Below are positions 9,945 through 19,182 of a stretch of DNA of 64,000 nucleotides, one piece after another. The translations under genes and the position numbers were made by a program. How positions within the stretch are numbered: the first letter of the stretch is position 1; every line of letters begins with the position of its first letter. The notes under the pieces are model-generated. The model was not told the origin of the DNA, made no database searches, and saw only the letters and a list, made by a program, of their open reading frames with translations. Source of the DNA: JAOUGY01 sp963785075 (GTDB lineage: Bacteria > Actinomycetota > Acidimicrobiia > Spongiisociales > ZC4RG35); contig CAWATW010000001.1 in NCBI GenBank assembly GCA_963785075.1, forward strand, positions 1 to 64,000, read 5' to 3'.

Positions 9945-9956
9945 AGGGAGGCCACC

Positions 9957-10978
9957 ATGGGCGCCAGCGTCATCGATCAACCCGACGACAAGGAGGTGCT
10001 CGCCGACCTCGATCGGCTGAGGGAAGCACTGGACCGCGACATCCCACAGCGAAACGTCGACCAGAACCTGCTCATCGCCACCTGGAATCTGAGGGCTTTC
10101 GGCGGCCTCACATCGAAATGGCGTGCCGGCTCCTCGCACTCACCCAAACGGGACCTGCACTCGATCCGCTGCATCGCCGAGATCCTGTCCCGATTCGACG
10201 TGATCGCCATCCAGGAGGTCAAGGGCGACCTCCGAGCCCTCCGCCACACCCTCAAGGCCCTCAACCATCCCGACCCGCACTGGGGATTCATCCTCACCGA
10301 CGTCACCCGTGGCGCACCGGGCAACGACGAACGGATGGCATTTGTGTACGACTCACGCCGCGCCAAGCCCTGCGGGCTCGCCGCCGAGCTGGTGCTGCCC
10401 CAGAACGACTCGGCATCGAGCCCGACACCATGACCGACAATTCGCCCGCACCCCATATGCGGTCAGCTTCTACTCGGCGGGACGCACCTTCATCCTCGTC
10501 ACCTTGCACGTCAAGTACGGGAACCGATGCGAGGGACGGGCAGCCGAGCTGAAGAGGTTCGCCGCCTGGATGGCGGACTGGGCTCGCGACGTCAATGCCT
10601 ACAACCACAACCTGATCGCCCTCGGTGACTTCAACATCGAACGGCACGGGGATCCTCTGTACGAAGCCCTCTGCTCGACCGGCCTCCACGTCCCCGAAGA
10701 ACTTCAACACCTCCCACGAACCATCTTCGGAAGCGCCGGGAAACAGCATCACTACGACCAGATCGCCTGGTTCACCGATGGCTCAGCCCTGCCCGCGCTC
10801 GACCTCGAATACACCCGCCGAGGCGGGATCTTCGACTTCGTCCCCTACGTCATGCGAGGCAAGGCCCTGCCGCGACATTTCTTGGAAGATCTCCGACCAC
10901 TACCCCCTCTGGGCGGAGTTCCGGGTCCGAACAACCCGGGACTCGAGTCCCCCACGGGCCGGAGCTGTCCGGAAATGA
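9957..10978 (+). pseudogene. Endonuclease/exonuclease/phosphatase (EEP) family protein, disrupted
   Basis: The ATG at 9957 has GGGAGG ahead of it. The reading order is LIATWNLRAFGG (the EEP start with the metal-binding Asn), DVIAIQEVKGDL (catalytic Glu), then, after shifts near 10405 and 10440, FARTPYAVSFYSA, LIALGDFNIERHGDP (Asp/Asn of the active site) and HHYDQIAWF. After a further shift near 10866 comes ISWKISDHYPLWAEF, the terminal Ser-Asp-His motif. All catalytic blocks are intact, but three frameshifts prevent full translation. EEP proteins cut nucleic acids or phosphoesters; the substrate cannot be told. Fragments of a second copy lie at 25.95-26.19 and 29.66-30.12 kb. Confidence 0.82.
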
Positions 10979-11133
10979 CTGCGGTGACCCGATCAGGGCA
11001 CTCCTGGCCGCCACAGACGCCGGGCACCAGACCACCGACGAGGACCGGCGCAGCACCCGAGCAGGCTCATGGCGGCCGACTCGGAACGATCGGCTGCGGT
11101 TCGGTCGGTGGTATGGGGGTAGCGTCGGAGGGG

Positions 11134-12818
11134 ATGAGGTGGTTGCTGGCCCGCTGGCTGATCTTGACGGTGGCGCTGTTGCTGATCCCCGCCGTCGCCG
11201 GGGCGGATCCGCTTCGATCTGGACCCGGGCTGGGGGGCAGGCGGGACGGTCGACGTCGGTGAGGGTCATCCACCGACGGCGGTGATCGTGGATGCCGACG
11301 GGACCACCTGGGTGCTCGGCAACAGCACGTCGTTCGGCGATTCCTATCCCCCGTTCCTGGCGCGGATCTCACCGGACGGGGAAACGGTGACCGAGATCGA
11401 GACGGAGCTTCCCGCAGACGCCGAGATCGAGGTGGCGGTCCGGACCCCGGACGGGTTCGCGATGGCGTACATGACATTCGACGATCGCTACCTGGCGCGG
11501 ATCCTCGTCGATGGGTCACTCCACCCCGAGTTTGGGATCGTGCCGCTCGGACCCACCTCGTCTCATCGGGTGTTCGCTATGCGAGCGGTCGGGAATGCGG
11601 TGCTGGTGGCAGGCAGCGACGACCTCGACCCCGCCCTGTCCGCGGCGGGCACGGTGCGGCGATTCCTTCCCGACGGGACCCTCGATGAGGGGTTCGGCGT
11701 CGGCGGCGTCTTCGCCGACCAACGCGACCTCAAAACGGCTGCGACCAGCCTCTTCCCCACCATCGTCGGTGTCGACGTTTCCACCATCTCGGAACGAGAG
11801 AGCGGGTTCGACGAGTTGCGGGTCTTTTCGCTCGATCGGTTCGGGGCGGTCGTGAACGAGACCTCCTACACGGTCACCCGCCTCGACGATCGGTCCTTCG
11901 GGTCGACGATGACACCGGACGGGCTGAGGGTGATGGCCCGAACCGGCCTGTACTTCGACACCGACCCGACCAGCAAGCTGCAGATCCTGAGCTTCCACCC
12001 TCCGACCCTCCCCGACGCAACTTCGCACATCGGTGAGATCACCGAACGCATCGTCGAGGAAGGGCGTGCTGGCGTCGTGGCCGACCGTGGTGGTCGCCGA
12101 CCGGGCCGACAATGCTTGGGTCATCGCCGGACGGACCGGCGCCGGCGTCATGTTCTCGGTCGGCGACCCCGACGAGCTGGTCGAGATCCCAGGTGCGAGC
12201 CGCCCCATGGTCGCCGCCACCGACTGGCTCACCGGCTCGATCTACCTGGGATGGCTCGACGGGAGGATCACCCGCACCCCACCCGACGGGTCGGGACGCT
12301 TCACCGACGACGACGACTCGGTGCACGAATCCGACATCGCCGCCCTGGCGGCATCAGGGGTGGGGAGAGGCTGCAACCCTCCACTCAACACTCGGTTCTG
12401 TCCCGACGACCCACTGACCCGGGGGCAGATGGCCGCCTTGCTGGTCCGAGCGCTCGACCTTCCCGCCGGACCCGACACCTTCACCGACGACGACACCAGC
12501 GAGTTCCAAGCCGACATCAACGCCCTCGCCGCCGCCGGAATCACCAAAGGATGCGCCCCCCAGCGATTCTGCCCGGACGACCCCGTCACCCGCGGGCAGA
12601 CAGCGGCGTTTCTCACCCGGGCCCTCGATTTCGCTCCGGGACCCAACGCCTTCACCGACGACCAGGCGAACGTGTTCGAGGCCGACATCAACGCCTTGGC
12701 CGCAGCCGGGATCACCAAGGGATGCGCGGTCGCCGCCTTCTGTCCAGAGGAATCGGTCACGAGAGCCCAGATGGCAAGCTTCCTGGTGCGGGCAGGCCTC
12801 ACCCACTCCTCCCGCTAG
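11134..12818 (+). pseudogene. Secreted surface-layer-like repeat protein, copy A, two frameshifts
   Basis: The ATG at 11134 follows GGAGGGG. It encodes a signal peptide (LLARWLILTVALLLIPAVAGA), an approximately 350-residue region that reads as beta-propeller-like (VDADGTTWVLGN, DGETVTEIE, TPDGLRVMART), and three C-terminal modules of about 60 residues. Each module has the core FCPDDPxTRGQMAA and an AAAGITKGC segment, as in acidimicrobial S-layer-homology-like domains. Frame breaks occur near 11212 (before FDLDPGWG) and 12060 (before VLASWPTVVVADR). The intact homologue lies at 24109-25791 in the opposite direction. It was probably a cell-envelope exoprotein. Confidence 0.85.
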
Positions 12819-12934
12819 CGTTAGATCGCCATCCTCAAGGCATCCCAATTGGCGGGATCCGAGACCACAAGTCCACTGACGATAGGCACCAGAATGGACG
12901 CAGCACCCGGACTGGCAGCATCCGCAAAGGAAGG

Positions 12935-12956
12935 ATCCCCGGCGGTTGCCGGGGAT
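12935..12956 (-). terminator. Hairpin after the tRNA-like scar
   Basis: ATCCCCGGC and GCCGGGGAT form a 9-base stem around GGTT. On the minus strand it is followed by CCTTCCTTT, as expected for an intrinsic terminator behind the tRNA-like sequence at 12968-13010. The right-arm counterpart near 23975-24000 is degraded. Confidence 0.55.
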
Positions 12957-12967
12957 TCGGAAGTCAC

Positions 12968-13010
12968 GTTGATTGAGGGGACTCGAACGCCTGACCTCTT
13001 GCCTGTCGCG
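12968..13010 (-). repeat. Integration scar 2: tRNA 3'-half-like sequence
   Basis: On the minus strand this reads CTTGC-GCGACAG-GCAAG (a 5-bp stem with a 7-base loop like an anticodon arm), then AGGTC, a T-loop-like GCGTTCGAGTCCCC and CAATCAACG. It shares the core GCAAGAGGTCAGG..TTC.A.TCCCCTCA with scar 1 at 13224-13264. It looks like a tRNA 3' half left by integration. The right arm carries the partner at 23925-23968. No full tRNA can be folded from it. Confidence 0.5.
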
Positions 13011-13223
13011 CAAGCGGCTCGACGTCTCGTAACGTACCGCCCGCGACTAGTTCAACAAAACATGGGAGACGGCGGCGCCCGGGGCAGAAACGTGGCCGTC
13101 TGCACACCCCCGGATCACCAATTGGCCGAACGATAGGCACAAGGACTGGCTCCCGCCTCAAGCGAGGGAAGATGGGCCATGCGACGGAATGAGCCCCCTA
13201 TCAGGGCGTTCACATCGAATCTC

Positions 13224-13264
13224 GGTGGAGCTGAGGGGATTTGAACCCCTGACCTCTTGCATGC
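13224..13264 (-). repeat. Integration scar 1: 3' half of tRNA-Ala-like gene (candidate att site)
   Basis: On the minus strand the sequence runs from GCATGCAAG through AGGTCAGGGG, TTCAAAT and CCCCTCAGCTCCACC. This matches the 3' half of a bacterial tRNA-Ala (T arm with perfect CAGGGG/CCCCT pairing, acceptor end AGCTCCACC), starting in the anticodon loop. The 5' half is absent. It lies ~170 bases beyond the 3' end of the integrase gene, where an attachment site is expected. An inverted copy lies at 23740-23780. Confidence 0.7.
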
Positions 13265-13433
13265 CATGGGGAGTGCTCCAGATCTCACGATGTTCCGGCG
13301 GGTCCCCCGATGTGCCAGGAAACGCCCTGTTGCACAAGGGATTTCGGGCGATCGGACTCGAAACTCGCCACGGCTGCAAGGGGTTCTCGAGAAGCCCGTT
13401 TTGGCACCATAGGCACCAGGATTGGCACCAGCG

Positions 13434-14623
13434 CTACAGCTCCATCGCCTCGTCATCGAAGCCGACGGCGGCCACCTCGATGGTCGGTGTCACCGGGTGG
13501 CGGTAGTGCTTGAACACCATCCGGGTGTCGACATGACCGAGCAGATCGGCCAGCAGCTCCGGGGCGGTTCCTCTGCGCCGACAGCAGTGACGTGGCGGTG
13601 TGTCGAAGGTCATACGGCGTGACGTGCCCCTCGATCCCGGCCTCCTCGGCGAGCCTGGCGACCAGCCTGCGGACATTGCTCGGATCGAGCGGCGCGCCGT
13701 TGACCGACCGGAACACCAGACCGTCCCACTCGTCCGGCCACCGAGCACCCATCAGCAGTTGCTCCTCGAGCTGAGCCTTCCGATGGCGCCGGAGCGCTTC
13801 GACCGCCTTGGCGGGGATGCGGAGCGTCCGCGACTTCTTCGTCTTCGGCTCCTTCAGTGCGGCTTGCCGTTCGTCCACGACAGCGACCGGTACACGACCA
13901 TCCGAGCCTCGTCGAGGTCGATCGCATCCCAGTGCAGCGCCGACACCTCACCCGGCCGCAGCCCCAGCAGAAGCGCCACCGCCACCCACGCTCCCAACCG
14001 GTGCCCCTCGGCCACGTTCAGCAACGAGCGCGCTTCCGACATCGTCAGGGCACGACCCTCACGGCTCGCCGCGCGCCTGAGGCACCACCGCGATTCGAGC
14101 CGGATTCCAGCCGACCAGCCGCCGCCGAACGCCGGCGTCGAACGCCTGACCGAGATACGAATGGAGCTTGACCAGCGAACTTCGAGCAAGACCCTCGGCC
14201 GCCTTCGCATCGAGCAGCGCCTCCACGTGCTCTACACGCAGGTCGCCGACCTTCACATGACCGAGACTCGGGAGAACGTGCTTCTCGACCATCGACCGCA
14301 CCATCGTCTGCGTCCGCACCGACATCGTCTTCGGCGCCTCGCGCTTCATCCACATCTCGAGGAGGTCACCCACGGTGCCCGGCGCCGACGAGCCGGAGAG
14401 CCGCTCCAACTCGAGGATCCGCTCCCGCAGCCGAGCCTGCGCCTCGCGCTTCGTCGAGGCGGCGACCCGGACCCGTCTGCCGCTTCCCAGTTACCGGATT
14501 GACACCGGCCGACGCCTGACCCACCCACGCCTTCACCGACTCGTCGTAGTAGACGGTCCCCTCACCCTTTGCACGCCGATGTGCCACACACCAAACGTAC
14601 CGAGACTCCGTCTGGATATCCAC
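13434..14623 (-). pseudogene. int: Tyrosine recombinase (integrase), several frameshifts
   Basis: The minus strand encodes all parts of a ~390-residue phage-type integrase in four or five frames. They are the N-terminal arm-binding part (AHRRAKGEGTVYYDESVKAWVGQ), the SAM-like core-binding domain (GDLLEMWMKREAPKTMSVRTQ, then VLPSLGHVKVGDLRVEHVEALL) and the catalytic domain. The catalytic residues seen are the first Arg in LLLGLRPGEVSALHWDAIDL, HVTPYDLRHTATSLL, LLGHVDTRMVFKHYRH with the second His and the nucleophile Tyr. Frame breaks lie near 14395, 14080, 13865 and 13570. It is accompanied by tRNA-derived scars at its 3' end, typical of an integrative element. It cannot be made as one chain in this sequence. 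Confidence 0.85.
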
Positions 14624-14639
14624 CCAGGCTCAGGAATGA

Positions 14640-15136
14640 GCGGCGATCCCCGGGGACACAACAGGCCCGACAGTCCCACACCTACTTGCCAACCGGGCCA
14701 GTTGGCACCGCAATATCTTCTCCCAAATCGAGTCCGGTCATGTCGCGGTTCTGCGGTGAGGTGCGAGTCGAGATGGTCGGTCTTGCCCCAATGCCAATCC
14801 CGCTGCCGAAGCGCCGCCTCGAGGGTGGTATGTCCCGCACGTCACCGTCGATGGCGCCCAAGAACTCGGCCCTGATCGAACGTCCGAGATCCGACGGTTC
14901 GCTGACGCCCTTGGTCGCTCATCGTTGCTACGCATGTCCGAGAGGTGCGGAACGCCGACGATGCTGACGCCACCATGAACACCTCCCTACTTCCTGTTCG
15001 CGGCGCTGCGTTGGTTGTGCCACACCATCCCGGTTGAGTGGATCCACGCTCTCACCCAGTCAACACCTGACTCGATTTGCCGGGGTCGCGGTCGACATTT
15101 CAAACCAAAGCCAGCTTCCGGTTCCGCCGAGAGTGG
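14640..15136. other. Gene-free stretch between integrase and IS256 element
   Basis: About 500 bases upstream of the integrase and up to the IS256 left end show no recognisable gene, RNA or repeat. Short open frames here have no family signature. Confidence 0.4.
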
Positions 15137-15213
15137 GAGTGTCGGAAATACGGTGTATCTGCCTGTTGGCCTGAGATGCTGACCCGCTGGTGGGTTGGCG
15201 GAAAGGACAGGCA

Positions 15214-17945
15214 GTGACCGATACGACTGAGCCGGCGACTCATACGCCGGAGGACAGGCAGCTGGCTGAGGAGCTGGTGGAACGGGCCCGGGACGAGGGC
15301 GTCGAGCTGGTCGGCCCGGGTGGATTGTTGGCCGGGTTGACCAAGACCGTGCTCGAAGCATCGCTCGAGGCGGAGATGTCGGAGCATCTCGGCTATGACA
15401 AGCATGACCCGGCTGGCCGGGAGAAGGGCTCGAACTCTCGTAACGGCACCCGCTCCAAGGAGCTGTTGACCGATGTCGGGCCGGTGAGCATCGATGTGCC
15501 TCGTGATCGCGACGGCAGCTTCGAACCCCAGATCGTCAAGAAACGTCAACGGCGCCTGTCGGGGGTGGATGAGATGGTGATCTCGCTGACCGCCAAAGGC
15601 TTGACGACCGGTGAGGTGTCGGCGCACATGGCGGAGGTCTACGGCGCCGAGGTGTCCCGCGACACCATCAGCCGCATCACCGATCGGGTGATCGATGAGA
15701 TGTCGGAGTGGCAGAACCGGCCCCTCGATCGCGTCTACCCGGTGCTGTTCATCGACGCCCTGGTGGTCAAGATCCGCGACGGGCAGGTCACCAACCGGCC
15801 CGTGTATTCAGCGATTGGAGTGACCGTCGACGGGGAACGCGACATCTTGGGCTTGTGGGTCGGTAACGGCGGTGAGGGCGCCAAGTTCTGGCTCCAGGTG
15901 CTCACCGAGATCAAGAACCGCGGCGTCGAGGACGTGTGCATCGTCGTGCTGCGACGGACTCAAGGGCCTCCCCGAAGCGATCGGGAACACCTGGTCGCTG
16001 GCCATCGTCCAGACGTGCGTGCTGCATCTGATCCGCAACACGTTCCGGTTCGCCTCCAAGGCCGACTGGGACGCGCTGGCTCGGGACCTGCGACCCGGTC
16101 TACACCGCAGTGTCCGAAGCTGACGCCAAGGAACGCTTCGTCGAGTTCACCGAAACCTGGGGTGGCAAGTATCCCGCCATCATCCGGCTGTGGGAGAACG
16201 CCTGGAGCGAGTTCGTCCCGTTCCTGGACTACTCACCGGAGATCCGCAAGGTGATCTACAGCACGGATGAAATCGTCAACCCTGGGGCGACCGGTTTTGT
16301 GGGTTGCCAGTGAGCGACAAGGACTTCGTAGGCCCGTTCCTCCTGTTCGACGAGGGCCTTCTCGGCGTCTCGTAGCTGCTTGATGTGGTAGTCGCGGGAC
16401 GGACCGGCGATTGGTCCTCGTCGGGATTTGGCGCCGGCAGCGAGCTCGAGGCTGCGTCGTTTGTGAGCGACCAGGCTGGGCGGGCGAATGCGTAGTCCTC
16501 GCCTTTGGTGATCAGATGCCAGCACAGCACCGTCATCTTCCGAGCGGTCGCGACGGTGGCGACCTGGAACCCTCGTCGATCCTTGATGCGTCGATAGAAC
16601 GCCCGCAACGGCCCGGGCGCTCGACGCCGCGAAGGCGGCCTCGACGAGCATGCCCCGGGCCTGGGCCCGGCCAGCTTTGGTGATCCGTCCATGATTGGCT
16701 GGGCGATTACCCGATTGGCAGACCTTGGGGTTCAGGCCGAGATACGAGACGAGCCGATCGGGTGACTCGAACCGGGAGAAGTCCCCGACCGCGGCGACGA
16801 TCGACATCGCCACGGTGACGTTGATCCCGGGAATGGTCATCAACCGGGCAATCACCGGGTCGTCGATGGCGTCAACGGCGATGTCACGTTCGACCTCGGC
16901 CAGTTCGTCGCCGTGGAAGTCGATCTGGCGCAACAAAGCGTCGACGCTGCGTCGCTCATCGGCGGGCAGGTCCTGTTGAGCGAGCCAGCGGCGACCGACC
17001 CCGCCGAACAGATCAGCGTGCGGGCATGTCGGCACCAGGTTCCGGGACAAGATCGCATGCACCTGGTTCTTCAGCCGGGTCCGCTGCTTCACCAGATGCG
17101 TCCGCCGAGCCACCAGCCGGCGCCGCACGACGGGTCTGGTCATCCGCGACCCACGTCTCGGGCAGGAAGTCGGCGGCCAACAGCTGGGCCAGGATGCGGG
17201 CATCGACCTTGTCGGTCTTGACCTTCGCCTCGGCGATCGCCCGGGTCTTGCGAGGGTTCGACACCACCACCCGAGCCACGACCTGACGCAGCATCGTGGC
17301 GATCGCATCGCGAGTTCGTCGTCGCCTCCAACGCGACCTCGTCGTCGGGCTCGAGGAACTCGTCGGCCCACTCCCGCAGATCCTCGGGTCGCACCCCGAT
17401 CCGGCCCTCGTCTCGGCACAGGCCGTCTTCGACGACGGCGATCTGCGCGAACGACCGATGGACATCCATCCCGATCGATCTCACGATCTGGTCTCCTCTC
17501 AATCGTTGGATCGAGGAACCACCGGGCGGACACGACACAAACGGATTCGCGCTCGCAGCGCAGTCGGGCCAGTCGCAGGGGCGGCCAAGTACTAACACGA
17601 GCTCGCAGCTCACTGAGTAGAGCGGCCTGCCCTAGCTGTTCCTCCACAACACCCCGAACCCGACCACCGAGAACCTACGCGGCCTCGCCGTCCGCCGCTC
17701 GGGGCGGCCCTGATTTCATACCCGATACGAATGCCGTTGAGTCGCTGCACGCTCGGATGCGTCGAGCGACCCGAGCTCGAGGTCATTTCCCCACCGAGCA
17801 GGCCGCACTCAAGTGCCTCTACCTGGTGGTGCGTAGTCTGGACCCCACCGGCCGCGGGAGGAAACGCTGGATGAACCGATGGAAGGCAGCACTCAACGCC
17901 TTCGCCATCACCTTCGAAGGCCGCATCCTCCCCACGGACCGATAG
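15214..17945 (+). pseudogene. IS256 (mutator-type) transposase, interrupted and frameshifted
   Basis: Translation likely begins at a GTG (15214) after GGAAAGGACAGG. The N-terminal part (GGLLAGLTKTVLEASLEAEMSEHLGY) and the core (PVSIDVPRDRDGSFEPQIVKK, VYPVLFIDALVVKIRDG, GLWVGNGGEGAKFW) are typical of the family. Frame breaks near 15950 (before DGLKGLPEAIGNTW) and 16110 precede the interruption near 16266. The C-terminal part resumes at about 17735: ESLHARMRRATRARGHFPTEQAALKCLYL, ending ALNAFAITFEGRILPTDR at 17945. Both the IS110 insertion and the frameshifts inactivate it. Confidence 0.88.
16256..17484 (-). pseudogene. IS110-family transposase inserted in the IS256 transposase
   Basis: Read from a GTG at 17484, the protein begins RSIGMDVHRSFAQIAVVEDG (first Asp of the DEDD domain) and continues with ALEATTN, KTDKVDARILAQLLAADFLPE and the Transposase_20 region RLMTIPGINVTVAMSIVAAVGDFSRF...YLGLNPKVCQSG, ending near 16256. 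At least three frame changes (near 17330, 17120 and 16600) break it. The element probably spans about 16268-17718, where ATGAAATC and GATTTCAT form short inverted ends. If so, the final stop codon at 16256 is supplied by the IS256 target. Confidence 0.82.
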
Positions 17946-18180
17946 ACATGCCAACAGCAGTTACACCGAATATCGGACAGTCCCGCCGGGAAGATTCAGT
18001 CACTCATCCCGCGACGGTTCAGCGTGGTGCGGAAAGGCTCTTGACAAGAGCGGTGCCGAGCTTGATCTGACCGAAGCTACTCAGCACGAGCGGAGGACGG
18101 GTCCATTGGTCCTGTCGGTCGGCCCTAATTCGGACGGATAATCGCGATCAGCACCTCCATCACTTCCTGAGGGGGCGAGA

Positions 18181-18744
18181 GTGAGAGTTGTGCGGGTGGG
18201 CGGCGCAATAGGTTCGTCGAAGACGATGGGCACGGGATCTGCCAGAGACGTGGCAGTGAAGATCGTGCTCCATCCAGTGTTCCTGGTTGCGCTTGCAACC
18301 TTGGTGCTCAACGATCGGGTGCTCAAGCGTCTGTGGCCCGGCTGGATGTCCGGCAAGCTGTCCGATGCGGCAGGGTTGATCGTGTGCCCTCTGCTGATGC
18401 TGGCCATGTTGTACCTAGTGATCCGGCCGGCTCGCCCGCCGCTGGCGCTCGGGTGGGAGATCGCCCCCGTCCTAATCACCGTTGCTGGTTTTGCTGCGGT
18501 TCAACTCATCCCAGAGGCCGGTCGCGTCTACGACGTTGTCACAACCAGCCTGATGACGTCGGTGCCCGGCTTCGGCGGCTTCGTGGGGTCCACCACACCC
18601 GACCCGAGTGACCTCGTCGTGCTGCCGGCAGTGTTCGTTGCGATCCGGGTGGGACACAGCTGTGGGCGCTGTCAACTGAGCCACGGAGGTCTACCGAGCG
18701 GCGGTCCGGGCTCGCTGACGGCCCGATTCATCGGTCGAGAGTAA
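18181..18744 (+). CDS. Membrane protein, unknown function
   Basis: The protein has 187 residues with three to four membrane segments: LHPVFLVALATLVLNDRVLK, AAGLIVCPLLMLAMLYLVI, APVLITVAGFAAVQLIP and possibly VLPAVFVAIRV. The start GTG is preceded by a purine-rich tract. The motif 'HPVFLVALATLVLNDRVLK.LWPGWMSGKLSDAAGL' resembles a widespread uncharacterised family with 'LLNDHxLK..xPGxLTGKLSDFAGL'. It begins a same-strand cluster of three genes with tight spacing (10 bases to the next gene), probably one operon. Function unknown. Confidence 0.65.
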   Translation: MRVVRVGGAIGSSKTMGTGSARDVAVKIVLHPVFLVALATLVLNDRVLKRLWPGWMSGKLSDAAGLIVCPLLMLAMLYLVIRPARPPLALGWEIAPVLITVAGFAAVQLIPEAGRVYDVVTTSLMTSVPGFGGFVGSTTPDPSDLVVLPAVFVAIRVGHSCGRCQLSHGGLPSGGPGSLTARFIGRE

Positions 18745-18753
18745 GGAGTGACC

Positions 18754-19182
18754 ATGCCACGCACAGCGCTCGCCTTAGTCGTAGCAGTGATGGCGGCCGT
18801 TAGCATGTTGGAGTCGAACGGCATCACGACAACTGAGACAACCGTTGGGGGGGGCCCCCGGCCTACTCGATCGATCGACGATTTGGCCTCGATTGTGTCA
18901 CCGCTCATCGACGCAAGTGAGTGGTCGACACTTGAGTTGGAGTTGAGGCCACTCGTTGACGACCCGGACGCGTTCGAGCCCGATGCGTACGCCGCTGCAG
19001 TGTCGGCGTACAAACTTGCGGTCGCTCATCTTGCCGAGGGAGATCCCGCAATGATGGATGAGCTGGTACGGCTTGTGGAAACCCCCCCCAAGGTCACGTT
19101 CCAGGGTGATCTGCCGCCCGAGTTCGAGCACGTACGAGATCAGGCCGATTCCCTTGCCCGGGAGGTCGTAGAGGAAGGCTGA
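18754..19182 (+). CDS. Small exported protein, unknown
   Basis: The ATG at 18754 is chosen over an in-frame GTG at 18748 because AAGGAG (18743-18748) covers the latter. The 142-residue product starts with a hydrophobic segment (ALALVVAVMAAVSML), which may be a signal peptide or anchor. An acidic, probably helical domain follows (SPLIDASEWSTLELELRPLVDD, AYAAAVSAYKLAVAHLAEGD). Its stop overlaps the next start codon by one base, so the two are co-translated. No family recognised. Confidence 0.6.
   Translation: MPRTALALVVAVMAAVSMLESNGITTTETTVGGGPRPTRSIDDLASIVSPLIDASEWSTLELELRPLVDDPDAFEPDAYAAAVSAYKLAVAHLAEGDPAMMDELVRLVETPPKVTFQGDLPPEFEHVRDQADSLAREVVEEG

Larger units (their letters stand above)
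10745..13570 (+). repeat. Left arm of a ~2.8 kb diverged inverted duplication
   Basis: The order EEP 3' end, surface-layer-like gene, two integration scars, integrase 3' end is repeated in reverse complement at about 23430-26190. The arms are clearly homologous but not identical. For example, the exported proteins start MRWLLARWLILTVALLLIP in this arm and MRWMLVRCAVVVLAVLLIP in the other. The copy is therefore old, or two related loci were brought together. Confidence 0.8.
15137..17982 (+). mobile_element. IS256-family element split by an IS110-family insertion
   Basis: The left end at 15137 begins GAGTGTCGGAAATACGGTGT. The right end at 17951-17982, read in reverse, begins GACTGTCCGATATTCGGTGT. 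The two align over about 33 bases as terminal inverted repeats. The same left end recurs at 33842. Removing the inner IS110 segment leaves about 1.4 kb, the usual size for this family. Flanking target duplications were not resolved. Confidence 0.85.

Noticed and set aside
13224..13264. A functional tRNA-Ala gene
   Set aside because: Only the 3' half is present; no D arm or 5' acceptor strand is found upstream in either copy. It is treated as an integration scar.
12900..13440. CRISPR array
   Set aside because: Repeated motifs here are few, of unequal spacing and tRNA-derived. No cas genes occur in the window.
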